Assembly: GCA_035652535.1 (NCBI GenBank)
Contig: DASRDP010000083.1
Coordinates: forward strand, 1 to 38,521
Origin: Chloroflexota bacterium
GTDB lineage: Bacteria > Chloroflexota > UBA6077 > SHYK01
Length of the DNA: 38,521 nucleotides
Direction: 5' to 3'
Shown: one piece after another, positions 8,706 to 17,061 of the stretch
Layout: the number at the start of each line of letters is the position of its first letter
How positions within the stretch are numbered: position 1 is the first letter of the stretch
Translations under genes and position numbers: made by a program
The notes under the pieces: model-generated
Database searches by the model: none
Seen by the model: only the letters and a program-made list of their open reading frames with translations
What the model was told of the DNA's origin: nothing

Positions 8706-9257
8706 CTAGCGCGGCTCCTGGCCGATGAGGATCGCCACGGGCGCCAATCGCCCGTACGCATCCTCGATGGCGGGGACGATGCGCGCCACGTCCTCGGGCT
8801 CTTCCACGAGCTGATGGCGGACGCCCATCGCATCGAGGATCGGCTCCACGATCCGGACGCCATACTGCTTGGACCGCGTCGGCGCCACGCCCCGCTCCTT
8901 TCCCAGCAGGCCCACCATCATACACACGGGGAACTCGTTCTCGACAGCCGTGCCGCGCACCGCGTTCAGCGAATCCAGCAGCCCGGTCTCCTGCATCAGG
9001 AGCAGCGCGCGCTCGCCCGCGCAATAGAGCCCGCTACAGACGCCAACGCCCTCATCCTCCTTGCACACCTGAACCACGCGCAGGTCCGAATCGGCGAGGA
9101 GACCACGCAGAAGAACGTGGCTCGTCGTAGCGTCGGGCAGGGCCGCGACGAAGCGCACGCCAGCGCGCTTGATCTCGCGAATGATCGCGTGCGCTTCGAG
9201 CTTCCCGCCATCCGCCCCAATTGCCGGTTCGGCCGATGTACCTTCGCCACGTTCCAT
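8706..9257 (-). CDS. ThDP-dependent enzyme, PYR-domain subunit (ComD/sulfopyruvate decarboxylase alpha-like)
   Basis: A 183-residue protein matching the N-terminal PYR domain of ThDP enzymes. VCKEDEGVGVCSGLYCAGER (about 64-83) carries the acidic pair that includes the Glu activating the ThDP aminopyrimidine. ALLLMQETGLLDSLNAVRG follows, then CMMVGLLG, as in ComD. It must pair with the downstream PP-domain subunit to form active sites. It starts 13 bp after the bicupin stop and is followed 2 bp later by its partner, so all belong to one operon. The first 20 residues look like a disordered extension, and a start slightly downstream cannot be excluded. Confidence 0.84.
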   Translation of the reverse strand: MERGEGTSAEPAIGADGGKLEAHAIIREIKRAGVRFVAALPDATTSHVLLRGLLADSDLRVVQVCKEDEGVGVCSGLYCAGERALLLMQETGLLDSLNAVRGTAVENEFPVCMMVGLLGKERGVAPTRSKQYGVRIVEPILDAMGVRHQLVEEPEDVARIVPAIEDAYGRLAPVAILIGQEPR

Positions 9258-9270
9258 GCGAGCGTCCGGG

Positions 9271-10416
9271 CTAGTCCCCTTCGTAGGTCCACTGGTACGT
9301 GGGATCGCGGTAGGCCCCCTCCGGCATCGCGCTCTTCAGCCCGCGCCGGGCAAGCTCTTCCTCGAAGCGCTTCCGAATCGCGGGGTCCTCGTCCGGGTAC
9401 TCGATCTGGTCCCGCAGCCGGTCGTCCAGCCGCTCGCTGGTGAACCCTCGCACGCCGTGGAACGCCAGGTAGCGACCGGGCGCCTGGCCCACATTGAAGT
9501 GCTGGTGGTACCACCGATTCGGTGGGACGAATACGCTCGCCTCGTGCCAGGGAATGAACACTTTGTCTTGTCCCTCGGGCCACATCACCGAGAAGCCCTC
9601 CCCCGCCGGAATGACAATGACGGTGCCCGGTCCGTGGCGGTGGGCTTTCTTGTAGGTGAGCGCCGGGAAGACGGACATGTGGGCCACGAACGTCGATCCG
9701 GGAAAGCGAATCCAGACGACGTGTCCGCCAGCGCCGCGATTTCGGAACGGCACGAGCCGGTCCCAGGCGCGCATGTCGGGGAAGAAGTTCCCCACCCAGA
9801 AGGCCATGCCCTCGCTCAAGCCGGGCGTCGCCCCTTCGCCCGGTCCCATGACCTTCGCCTCCGAATACGCCTCGCCACCCAGCGCCGCCAGCACGTCGAG
9901 TGTTCCGCCCGGATTGTTGAAGAAGGCCTCGGGGTCGGGAAGGCAGTTCATCGCCATCGGGAGATAGTTGAAATGCAGGAGACGGAGCGGGTTCACACCC
10001 GATGCGTTGCTGAGCTGATAGGTGGAGTTGCGCGGGATGAGGAAGAGGCTGTGGTCCTGGAACTCGAAGGTCCGCGCGTCGCGCTCGTCGGTCGTCCAGA
10101 CGCGCGCCAGGCCGCGGCCACTCGCGACGTACACGATCTCGTCGAGCCCGAACTTCCACGCGGGCAGCGTCTTGCCCGGCTCGATCTCCGAGACGCGCGA
10201 CTCCGTCACGTTCTCGTTGCCCGCGAGCTTCAGGACGGCCGCGTAGCACTGCCGCTCCGACCACCACCCCAGCTCCAGCGTGCGAACGTCCTCCACGTAG
10301 TAGCCGGTGTACACGGGAATCTTGAGAGACTCGACGTACAGGTCGTACGCCGAGACGTAGTCGATGGAGATCTTCTTCAATCGCTCCGCGAGCTCGACCT
10401 GGGTGGCTTGAGCCAT
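9271..10416 (-). CDS. Bicupin protein, paralogue of 20486-21613
   Basis: A 381-residue protein with two beta-barrel (cupin) halves. The first half keeps the fold signature (LDEIVYVASGRGLARVW, then LFLIPRNSTYQLSN) but has no HxH. The second half has KKAHRHGPG (His259, His261), IPAGEG and YHQHFN near residue 304, giving four candidate metal-ligand histidines. It ends in a charged helix-like tail (IRKRFEEELARRGL). It shares long identical blocks with the second bicupin, including GNFFPDMRAWDRLVPF and RGAGGHVVWI. The gene has its own promoter (10446-10474), a GGAGGGG site before the ATG, and leads the operon with the split ThDP decarboxylase. A dioxygenase or isomerase acting on the same acid as the decarboxylase is plausible but unproven. 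Confidence 0.8.
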   Translation of the reverse strand: MAQATQVELAERLKKISIDYVSAYDLYVESLKIPVYTGYYVEDVRTLELGWWSERQCYAAVLKLAGNENVTESRVSEIEPGKTLPAWKFGLDEIVYVASGRGLARVWTTDERDARTFEFQDHSLFLIPRNSTYQLSNASGVNPLRLLHFNYLPMAMNCLPDPEAFFNNPGGTLDVLAALGGEAYSEAKVMGPGEGATPGLSEGMAFWVGNFFPDMRAWDRLVPFRNRGAGGHVVWIRFPGSTFVAHMSVFPALTYKKAHRHGPGTVIVIPAGEGFSVMWPEGQDKVFIPWHEASVFVPPNRWYHQHFNVGQAPGRYLAFHGVRGFTSERLDDRLRDQIEYPDEDPAIRKRFEEELARRGLKSAMPEGAYRDPTYQWTYEGD

Positions 10417-10445
10417 GGCTCCCCTCCGTTTACTTCGTCTGGTAC

Positions 10446-10474
10446 ACGATAGAGCGCTCCCCCGCGTCGGTCAA
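10446..10474 (-). promoter_or_regulatory. Sigma70-type promoter of the bicupin-decarboxylase operon
   Basis: On the minus strand, TTGACC (10474-10469) and TATCGT (10451-10446) are separated by exactly 17 bp. The predicted transcript start, near 10439, leaves a 5' leader of about 20 nt containing the GGAGGGG ribosome site and the ATG at 10416. Confidence 0.6.
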
Positions 10475-10498
10475 CCGACCGCGCTCGCCTCCATGAAC

Positions 10499-10530
10499 GA
10501 TCACTGAGTTTGGTGCGATCAGCGAATTTC
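10499..10530. promoter_or_regulatory. Imperfect direct repeat upstream of the bicupin promoter
   Basis: GATCActGAgTTT at 10499 and GATCAgcGAaTTT at 10517 repeat with an 18-bp period. They lie about 25-55 bp upstream of the -35 box on the minus strand, where an activator would bind. No regulator is identified. Confidence 0.3.
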
Positions 10531-10625
10531 AAGTCCTGACCCACGTACTCGAGGGGACGGTCACACTGAGGAAGACACGGGCCGAGGACTGGCGTCACGA
10601 CGACAGGACAGGCGGCGCGCTGCGC

Positions 10626-11546
10626 CTAACCTGCGCGGTCTGGGCGCACGCCGGGTCGTCGCAGCATCGAGGACGTCGCCTCCGCTGAGCGCGCGACGGC
10701 CGATCGCATCAACAAGACCGGAACCGGCGAGCGATGCAGCACCGCCGCTGATTCGCTCCCCAGGAAGAGTCGCGGCACGCCGCTCCGGCCGTGGGTGGAC
10801 ATGGCGATCACATTCGCGTCGAAGGCGGTCACGGCGCCGAGGATGACGTCCGCGGCCTTGCCCACGCGGACGTCGCTCCAGACCTCCACCGCGTCGCCAT
10901 CGACGCGCTTGCTCGCGGCCGCGAGATAGTCCCACAGCGCGTCGACGTGCCTGCGGGTTCGTGATCGCGGGACGGACTCGGCTGCCTCCACGGCGCGCAC
11001 GAGGATCACCTGCGCCCCGAGGGCTCCCGCGATCTCGCCCGCCGGGCCAAGGATCTCTTCGGAAATCGCGGAGCCGTCGAGCGGAAGCACGATGCGGAAC
11101 TCCGTCTCCTCGTTCCACGCGATCCGGACATGGGCGGGAATCACGAGAACGGGGATCGAGACGTGGCGAATCACCCAATCGGCGACGCTGCCGAAGGTCA
11201 ACCGGCCGAGATCGCCGCGCGCGTGGGACGCCATCACGATGAGTTGCGCATCGGCGTGCTCGGCCGCTGAAACGATGGCCGGCCCCGGCTCACCGTCGAC
11301 AATGTCCCAGACCCCGGGCACCCCGGCTCGGAGGGCTTCGTCGGCGAGTGCGCTCAATCGCTGGCGCGGCTCTTCCGTCACCTCTTCGTTGTAGAGCTGC
11401 GCCTCCGCGTCCGGTAAACCCGACATGTGAACGGCCTGCATCAGGATCAGCCGAGAGCGAAGGCGGGCTGCCAGCGTCAACGCGTACGGGAATGCGCGGG
11501 ATGCGAGCACGGACCCGTCGTGCGGAACGAGAATCGGATCGAACAT
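10626..11546 (-). CDS. Tandem-domain universal stress protein
   Basis: A 306-residue protein made of two UspA domains in tandem. The first starts with ILVPHDGS (5-12) and ends with ASHARGDLGRLTFGSVAD...PVLVIP. The second starts with IVLPLDGS (about 152-159) and ends with STHGRSGVPRLFLGSESAAV...PVPVLLM. Both carry the G-x2-x-G-x-G-S type ATP-binding loop, although GSGVPRLFLGS-like spacing is best in the second domain, so ATP binding by one or both is likely. It is cytosolic, with a stress role by family. It is transcribed alone, and a short GC hairpin (10614-10626) sits directly at its stop. Confidence 0.92.
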   Translation of the reverse strand: MFDPILVPHDGSVLASRAFPYALTLAARLRSRLILMQAVHMSGLPDAEAQLYNEEVTEEPRQRLSALADEALRAGVPGVWDIVDGEPGPAIVSAAEHADAQLIVMASHARGDLGRLTFGSVADWVIRHVSIPVLVIPAHVRIAWNEETEFRIVLPLDGSAISEEILGPAGEIAGALGAQVILVRAVEAAESVPRSRTRRHVDALWDYLAAASKRVDGDAVEVWSDVRVGKAADVILGAVTAFDANVIAMSTHGRSGVPRLFLGSESAAVLHRSPVPVLLMRSAVARSAEATSSMLRRPGVRPDRAG

Positions 11547-11994
11547 CAGGTGTCGGCTCCGGCTATCGAACGCGGGTCAGCACACTTCTGATGTACGCGC
11601 CCACGTCACAGAGGCAGCGTACCGGCGCTGAATCGCGCGTGACCACGCGCCCCAGGGTAGGCCCAACCTGTCCCATCGGATGGGAAACGCGTCGGATTGG
11701 CCGATGTCACGCCGGTGTACCTCGGCGCCTGTCTGGCGCGGCTCGCCCAGAATCAAGGCGACGTTAGCCCAACGCATCCGGTGGCGCAGGCCGCGCAGCA
11801 TCTCGTGGCCGGCTGCGAGGACCTCGACGAGGACGCCTTCGGCGAGTGTGTTTCGGCGGGAGCGCCGACCGGCGTGCCCCCACGGGCCGCCCGCGGCGGT
11901 GCCGGGTTCCGGCGGCGGCCCGCTCGGCTCGACCGGCAGCTCGTCGACGTCCGGAGGCCCGGCGGACAAGCGGGGGAGCCCGCGCTCGCGGTTG
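11547..11994. other. 448-bp region without a recognised gene
   Basis: Nothing here is recognised with confidence. A plus-strand frame from an ATG at 11697 to 12038 has GC-rich third positions and a protein-like first 60 residues (with GCEDLDEDAFGEC). It then turns into Arg/Pro-rich text, lacks a ribosome site, and runs over the end of the 11995-12306 gene. A minus-strand frame at 11577-11969 is equally open and equally unconvincing. The region may hold a decayed gene. It also contains the promoter of the stress-protein gene near 11550-11620, although no clear boxes are visible. Confidence 0.3.
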
Positions 11995-12306
11995 TCAGGC
12001 CACGAGGTCGAGCTTCTTCGCGATTCCGCCCAAATTGATCCCCCACCCCACGCCGAAGGCGTGCGGGGTCAGGACCTCCGGGCTCTCGGTGTTCCAGAAT
12101 TCGTCGCGAATCCGCTGGATCGTCGGGGGGCGAAAATCGTAGGGGACGAAGCCCATCACGCGACCGTGCCAGGTACGTTCATCTGGCGGCCGACGCAGCT
12201 CCTGCACGATGGCCGCGAGGGCGAGACCGATTCCGGCGAGCGTCGCGAGGCCCTGAAGCCCCTTGACCTCGATTTCCACCCCACTGATTTTCAGCTCGAT
12301 TTCCAT
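11995..12306 (-). CDS. Small DUF5808-like protein
   Basis: A 103-residue protein. The N-terminus (MEIELKISGVEIEVKG) is followed by a short hydrophobic helix (about 20-35). The C-terminal half reads YDFRPPTIQRIRDEFWNTES, then TPHAFGVGWGINLGG. This resembles the DUF5808 pattern of PYDxRxPTxxRxxxxWWNPxxxxxxTPxxFGxGWxxN. The function is unknown. I chose the ATG at 12306 because upstream in-frame sequence is not conserved-looking and overlaps the region before the ABC ATPase gene. The spacing to the ATPase gene stop (12456) is 149 bp. Confidence 0.62.
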   Translation of the reverse strand: MEIELKISGVEIEVKGLQGLATLAGIGLALAAIVQELRRPPDERTWHGRVMGFVPYDFRPPTIQRIRDEFWNTESPEVLTPHAFGVGWGINLGGIAKKLDLVA

Positions 12307-12455
12307 GGCACGCCTCGCCGTCGCAGGTGTGTCCCTCTCACCATTGTATCGGGCGGTGCGTCCGCCGCTTCCAAGGCTCGGGGGTCCATGCCGAACGAGC
12401 CACCAGCGCGAAGTCCTGGGCGGGGCATCCTCGCCGATATCGGGACGAGCGCGCG

Positions 12456-13655
12456 TTAGCGGGTCTCCGCGGGCCAGATAGCGATGTTTTGCCCATGCGG
12501 GCGCAGCCACACGTCCTGGCCCTCTGAAATCTTCTCGTCCCGGCGTCCATACACGAGAAGGGGAGGCTGCTCGGCTGCCACCACCCGGTACTCGGTCCGT
12601 TCGCCGACGAAGAGGCGCGCCTCCACGGTGCCGCGCATGGTACCGGCCGGGGGCTCCGTTGCCTCCGCCGCCTCGAGCTTGATGTCCTCTGGTCTGATCG
12701 CCAGGTGGACGACCTCTCCGGTTTCCAGGCCGCGAACGTCATAGCTCCAGCCGAAGAGGACGCAGTTCTGCGCGCCACTGATGCCGACCGCCACCTGGCC
12801 ATCGGGGCCGGTCGCGGAGACGCGACCGATGAGGAGGACCGTTTTCCCCAGGAAGTCGCGCACGAACGGGTTGGCCGGCTTCTCGTAGAGGATCTCTGGC
12901 TTTCCAATCTGCTGGACTTCGCCGAGGTTCATCACGGCGACGCGGTCCGACAGACTCAGCGCCTCCACCTGGTCGTGCGTCACGAAGACGACCGTGATTC
13001 CCAGGCGATGCTGGAGCAGCTTCAGCTCCACCCGCATCTGGTCACGTAGCTTGGCGTCGAGATTGCTGAACGGCTCATCCAGCAGCAGCACCTCCGGCTC
13101 GTAGACGAGCGCCCTGGCGAGCGCCACGCGCTGCTGCTGGCCTCCGCTCAGCAAGGGCGCCGGACGCCTCTCCAGCCCGCTCATCCCGACCAAATCCAGC
13201 GCCGCGGAGACGCGCTCGCGGACCCGTTCCTTGGACAGGTGGCGGAGCTTGAGTGGATAGGCGACGTTCTCTTCGACCGTCATGTGGGGCCAGATAGCGT
13301 AAGACTGGAAGACCATGCCGACGTTCCGCGAGTTGGCGGGCACGAACAGCCGTTGCGCCACGTCCACCATCGGCCGGTCGCGGAAGTAGATTGCACCGGA
13401 GTCCGGCTCCTCGAGGCCAGCAATGAGCCGGAGCGTCGTGGTCTTGCCGCTTCCACTTGGTCCCAGAAGCGTAAATATGGCGCCCTCCTGGATTTCCAGC
13501 GACACATTCTTGACGGCCTGGGCTCCGCCCTCGAACCCCTTGGACACGTTCTGGAGACGTACCATCACTCGGTCCTCAGCGGACGAGCCTTCGTTCCCAG
13601 GCCCTCGTGCCCCGCCGGTCTCGGGCCCGCCGTCTGTCCGGTCGCTCGACGCCAT
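12456..13655 (-). CDS. ABC importer ATPase (Fe3+/polyamine/AEP type, with TOBE-like domain)
   Basis: The 399-residue energising subunit has Walker A GPSGSGKTT (65-73), a Q-loop in VFQSYAIWPHMT, the signature LSGGQQQRVALARAL, Walker B VLLLDEPFSNLD and the switch His in VTHDQ. A regulatory C-terminal domain follows (VHLAIRPEDIKL), as in FbpC/PotA/PhnT relatives. The ATG at 13655 lies 28 bp after the permease stop. A second in-frame ATG at 13565 would remove a 30-residue Gly/Ser-rich N-terminal extension and begin exactly at the family start, so it is a real alternative. It is the last gene of the binding protein - permease - ATPase operon. The substrate class (ferric iron, 2-aminoethylphosphonate, spermidine or an organic anion) is undecided. 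Confidence 0.92.
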   Translation of the reverse strand: MASSDRTDGGPETGGARGPGNEGSSAEDRVMVRLQNVSKGFEGGAQAVKNVSLEIQEGAIFTLLGPSGSGKTTTLRLIAGLEEPDSGAIYFRDRPMVDVAQRLFVPANSRNVGMVFQSYAIWPHMTVEENVAYPLKLRHLSKERVRERVSAALDLVGMSGLERRPAPLLSGGQQQRVALARALVYEPEVLLLDEPFSNLDAKLRDQMRVELKLLQHRLGITVVFVTHDQVEALSLSDRVAVMNLGEVQQIGKPEILYEKPANPFVRDFLGKTVLLIGRVSATGPDGQVAVGISGAQNCVLFGWSYDVRGLETGEVVHLAIRPEDIKLEAAEATEPPAGTMRGTVEARLFVGERTEYRVVAAEQPPLLVYGRRDEKISEGQDVWLRPHGQNIAIWPAETR

Positions 13656-13683
13656 GATGCTCGTCGCCTCCGATCCGCCTATC

Positions 13684-15417
13684 CTAGAGAACGCGACTGA
13701 GACCCACCCGGAAGCCCAGCAGGCGGGCGATGACCGCGACACCGATGCTCAAGATGACCAGCATGATGCCGATGATCGAGCTGCGCTCGGCATCCCCGGC
13801 GAGGACGAATTCGAGCTGCCGTAGCGCCAGGGGCTTGCTGGCCGGCGACGCCAGCAGCGCCGGCAGGATCGCGTTGCTCGCGGCCACGACGAAGCTGAAG
13901 ACCCACAGCACGACCATCGTGGGAGCGAAGAGCGGCACGACGATCGTTCGCGCCGTCGTGAGCCAGCTCGCTCCGGCGACCTGAGACGCCTCCTCCAGCT
14001 CGGGCCCGAGCTGGAGGAGGCCCGCCTTCATGAGCTGAACGGCGAGCGTCATACCGCTCAAGCCCGACACCAGGATCAGCGCCCAGATCGAGCCGGCCAG
14101 GTTGTTGAGGATGGGCGTCCGCAGAAAGATCCAGAACCACGCCAGCGCCAGCAGGATGCCCGGGAGCGCAGCCGGGATCCACGTGAGCGTGTCCAGCACG
14201 TCTCGCAGCGGGAAGCGCCACCGCACCAGGACGTATGCGACGGTGCTGTACAGCGCCACCGAAAGCGTCGCCCCTCCGACGGCCAGGGAGAGCGTGTTTC
14301 GGACCAGGCCCAGCAGCGCGGGGTCTCCCAGCACAGCGGACCAGTTCTCCACGGTGAAGGCGCCGTCGGGCACCTCGAACACGCCGTAGATCTTCATGAA
14401 GCTGCCAAGCAACAGGAACACGACGGGCACGAGCGTCATGAAGAGACCGGCCACCAGAACGAACCCAAAAGCCGGCCAGCGCCAGCCGCGCAGCCGGGTC
14501 GGCTGCGGCTTGTACGAGCTGGTGATGGTCGTGAACTGACGCGCCGACGTGAGCCGCCGGTGCACGATGATCAGCGGCACCATGAGCAGCATGACGTATG
14601 TGCCCATCGCCGTGGCGGCGCCGTAAAAGGGCGGCTCCTCCCGAGTCAGGTCGAAGATCTTCGACCCGAACACGAAGAGACCGACCGGCATCCCCAGGAT
14701 CAGCTCGATCTCCACGGCTTGAAACGCGCGCACGAGCGCCAGCACCATGACCGTCGCAAGCGCCGGGGCGAGCGCGGGCACCGTCACGCGCCACAACGTT
14801 CGCAGCGCGCTCGCACCGCTGACCGTCGACGCCTCCTCGAGGGAGGCGTCCAGGTTCCGGAATGCCGGGGTAAACAACATGACCTTGATCGCGATGGTGG
14901 ACGTGACCAGGTGCATCCACACGATGCCCCAGAACGAGAAGATGTTGAAGGGCCCGGCGCCAGCGGGCACGAACGGCAGCCGGTGGACGAGCGCGTTCAC
15001 CAAGCCGTAGTTTGGGTCGAGAAGGAGGATCCACGCCTGCACCGTGGGAATGATGGGGAGGAAAAAGGCGACCCAGAAGAAGAACTCCAGCGCTCGCGCG
15101 CCCGGTATGTCGGTGCGTCCCAAGAGCCACGCGATGACGATCGCGATTGGCAGCGAGATCGACTGGTGGACCAACGCGAGCAGCAGCGTGTTCCGCATGG
15201 CCTCGATCATGCTCCGATCGAGAAGGGCAAACCGCCAGGCGTCGAGTCCGTATTGCGGTGTCTGCCACGGCCTGGAGAGCACGAAGCTGTTGATCAGCAG
15301 CAGCACGATCGGATAGATCACGACGAACGAGAGAACGGTGACGGTGCCGGCGATCAATACTGGCCGCGCGCTCAAGCGCGATCGGCCAACCTGGACGCGC
15401 ACGGTGAGAACTGCCAC
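13684..15417 (-). CDS. ABC importer permease, two fused membrane domains
   Basis: A 577-residue inner-membrane protein with about 12 hydrophobic spans, consisting of two homologous halves. Each half has an EAA loop facing the ATPase: LEEASTVSGASALRTLWRVTVP in the first and LEEASQVAGASWLTTARTIVVPL in the second. This fused arrangement is typical of FbpB/ThiP-type iron, thiamine and phosphonate permeases. The GTG start at 15417 follows GAGG with 6-bp spacing. The gene lies 34 bp after the binding-protein gene. One polypeptide thus supplies the whole translocation pore. Confidence 0.93.
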   Translation of the reverse strand: MAVLTVRVQVGRSRLSARPVLIAGTVTVLSFVVIYPIVLLLINSFVLSRPWQTPQYGLDAWRFALLDRSMIEAMRNTLLLALVHQSISLPIAIVIAWLLGRTDIPGARALEFFFWVAFFLPIIPTVQAWILLLDPNYGLVNALVHRLPFVPAGAGPFNIFSFWGIVWMHLVTSTIAIKVMLFTPAFRNLDASLEEASTVSGASALRTLWRVTVPALAPALATVMVLALVRAFQAVEIELILGMPVGLFVFGSKIFDLTREEPPFYGAATAMGTYVMLLMVPLIIVHRRLTSARQFTTITSSYKPQPTRLRGWRWPAFGFVLVAGLFMTLVPVVFLLLGSFMKIYGVFEVPDGAFTVENWSAVLGDPALLGLVRNTLSLAVGGATLSVALYSTVAYVLVRWRFPLRDVLDTLTWIPAALPGILLALAWFWIFLRTPILNNLAGSIWALILVSGLSGMTLAVQLMKAGLLQLGPELEEASQVAGASWLTTARTIVVPLFAPTMVVLWVFSFVVAASNAILPALLASPASKPLALRQLEFVLAGDAERSSIIGIMLVILSIGVAVIARLLGFRVGLSRVL

Positions 15418-15451
15418 GATGAGCCTCTAGCGTCGACTCGATTCCGGTCGC

Positions 15452-16711
15452 TTACCGCCCAAAGACTTCCAGCCCCGTGTCCTGAGCCACCTTCCGCAGC
15501 CAGAAGTTCTGGCGCGTGTGGATCGAGATGTAGGTCTTCCCTTCCTCGATGGGGGCCCAAAGGGCAGCCTGGGCGCCCATCTGTCGATACTCCTTGGCGC
15601 ACCAGTCCTGAAGGTCGGCTCGGCGACTGCACGTCGAGTCCTGATCCGGATCGGGCCAGGCCATCTGACCCTCCTTGCTCAGCAGCCAGTTCACGAACAC
15701 CTTCGCCGCGTTGGGGTGCGGCGGGTTGTTGGCCACGGAGAGCATGCCGTTGGCGCTGCCCCCGCCGAACCAGCCGTCGATGGTGCTCTTCGTCTTCCCT
15801 GCGCCGCAGCACGTCGGCTTCAGACGGTCCGCGTATTCCGGCGCGATCCCGGGGTTGAAGACGTCCCACTCCTGGATGTTGAGCCCTACGCCCTGAGCGT
15901 GGAGATCCGGAATCCGCGCGCCCACCGAGATCAGGCAGGCCCCCCGCAGCGTGTCCTGGGTCAGCTTCGTGAAGTCGCGGGTGACCACGATGTCCAGCTC
16001 CGTGAACAGCCGCCGCAGCATCGCTGAGCCGTACATGCCCGCGATCTGGCCGAAGTTCGCATCCGCTGCGCCCTCGACACGGGGGTCGTAGGTGCAGAAC
16101 TTGCCCTTCAGCTCCGGGATGGTGAACACGTCCTCGATCTTGTTCAGTCTGCTCTCCGGCAGCACGTCGCGGTTGACCCACCACGCTGAGCCCAGCGAAA
16201 GTGTGGCCTGATGGTGGATCTTGTACTTCCTCGTGTCTTGGTCCACCCAGATGTCGCCGAACCCGCCCACCCAGGTTGAGTCCTGCGTGAGGTCGGGCAT
16301 GATGAAATACTGGTTGAGGTCGCCCAGAACGCCGGCTTTGTCAAGCTCTTCGGAGATCCCCGAGCTGCCGCCCAGAAGAATGATGTCCCAGTTGTACTGG
16401 TGGGCAGCGTATTCTTCTGGCAGCCGCGAGACGATGGTCGCGGCCGTCAGCTCGGTGAACTCCACGTGCCCGCCCGTCAGGTCGGCGAACGCCTTCTCGA
16501 AATGCGGGATCTCGTGGGAGGTGCTCGATCCGCTGAGAATGTTGATGGTGCCCTCTTGCCGCGCCGCCTGGAGCACCCGCTGCCATTCCGCTTGCGGGTC
16601 CGCCACGGCGGGCGCGGGCCCAGCCGGGGCAGCGCCGGGCCTTCCGCATGCCCCCAACACGACTGCGCTAGCGGCGATGCTCCACAGTTGGATCCACCGA
16701 TTCGCGTGCAC
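15452..16711 (-). CDS. Extracellular solute-binding lipoprotein (family 1, ferric/organic anion type)
   Basis: A 419-residue binding protein. A type II signal peptide ends in the lipobox LGAC (Cys22). Then come EWQRVLQAARQEGTINIL and a two-lobe pattern as in FbpA-type proteins (WDIILLGGSS, WWVNRDVLP, PNAAKVFVNWLLSKEGQ). There are six further Cys residues in the mature part, which is unusual for this family and suggests disulfides. The GTG at 16711 is chosen because AAGGAGGGG lies 7 bp upstream and the signal peptide then has a normal n-region; an upstream ATG would add 19 hydrophilic residues. It is the first gene of the importer operon. The family also includes 2-aminoethylphosphonate and thiamine binders. 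Confidence 0.9.
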   Translation of the reverse strand: MHANRWIQLWSIAASAVVLGACGRPGAAPAGPAPAVADPQAEWQRVLQAARQEGTINILSGSSTSHEIPHFEKAFADLTGGHVEFTELTAATIVSRLPEEYAAHQYNWDIILLGGSSGISEELDKAGVLGDLNQYFIMPDLTQDSTWVGGFGDIWVDQDTRKYKIHHQATLSLGSAWWVNRDVLPESRLNKIEDVFTIPELKGKFCTYDPRVEGAADANFGQIAGMYGSAMLRRLFTELDIVVTRDFTKLTQDTLRGACLISVGARIPDLHAQGVGLNIQEWDVFNPGIAPEYADRLKPTCCGAGKTKSTIDGWFGGGSANGMLSVANNPPHPNAAKVFVNWLLSKEGQMAWPDPDQDSTCSRRADLQDWCAKEYRQMGAQAALWAPIEEGKTYISIHTRQNFWLRKVAQDTGLEVFGR

Positions 16712-17061
16712 GCTCTCCCCTCCTTCTTTCCGATCAGGTCGTGTCTGCCCAGCCCAATGATCGCGCAATGGGGACTGATTTAGCGGCGCGGAGCCAGGGA
16801 AGGGCGGGCGGTCGATTCACCTTCAGGCTCCCTGCAAACCGGGGCGTAGAGGAGGAGCGCCATGCCGCGCCGCGTGTCTTTTGATGCAGCGCGAATCGTA
16901 GCTGACCGAGCGGGCCCGGTCAACTTCTCGATCTGGCGGACGCGCTGCCTGGGGGCCGTGATTGGTGAGCCGGTTGTGAGGTGGGTTCGAGCCCGACGTG
17001 GCGCCGGGAAGCGCATAATGACTTCCGGGGAACGGATCCCCGGTGCCAAGGAGACTACGCC
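16712..17061. other. Divergent intergenic region with tRNA-like relic and hairpin
   Basis: This 350-bp space lies between the divergent importer operon and the LysM gene. I see no gene. It holds a tRNA-His-like stretch (16951-17005) and a perfect 7-bp hairpin (17025-17043) just before the LysM ribosome site. CATAAT at 17014-17019 could be a -10 for the LysM gene, but no good -35 accompanies it. Confidence 0.4.
17025..17043 (+). promoter_or_regulatory. Hairpin in the LysM gene leader
   Basis: CCGGGGA and TCCCCGG form a perfect 7-bp stem with a 5-base loop, ending 4 bp before the AAGGAG ribosome site (17048-17053). It may be an mRNA-stability or translation-control element, or a terminator for upstream transcription; there is no T-run. 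Confidence 0.4.

Noticed and set aside
8116-9257. Naming the ThDP pair as true sulfopyruvate decarboxylase (comDE)
   Set aside because: The domain match is good, but no other coenzyme M or sulfonate gene is present, so the substrate is left open.
13656-13742. N-terminal extension of the ABC ATPase to 13742
   Set aside because: It would overlap the permease end, and the ATG at 13655 lies at a normal operon distance from the permease stop.
13679-15268. Long Arg/Gly/Pro-rich minus-strand frame overlapping the fused permease
   Set aside because: The permease frame shows membrane spans and two EAA loops; the other is an out-of-phase shadow.
16951-17005. A functional tRNA-His gene
   Set aside because: The stretch is about 55 nt, lacks a proper anticodon stem and has a T-stem mismatch, so it is at most a relic.
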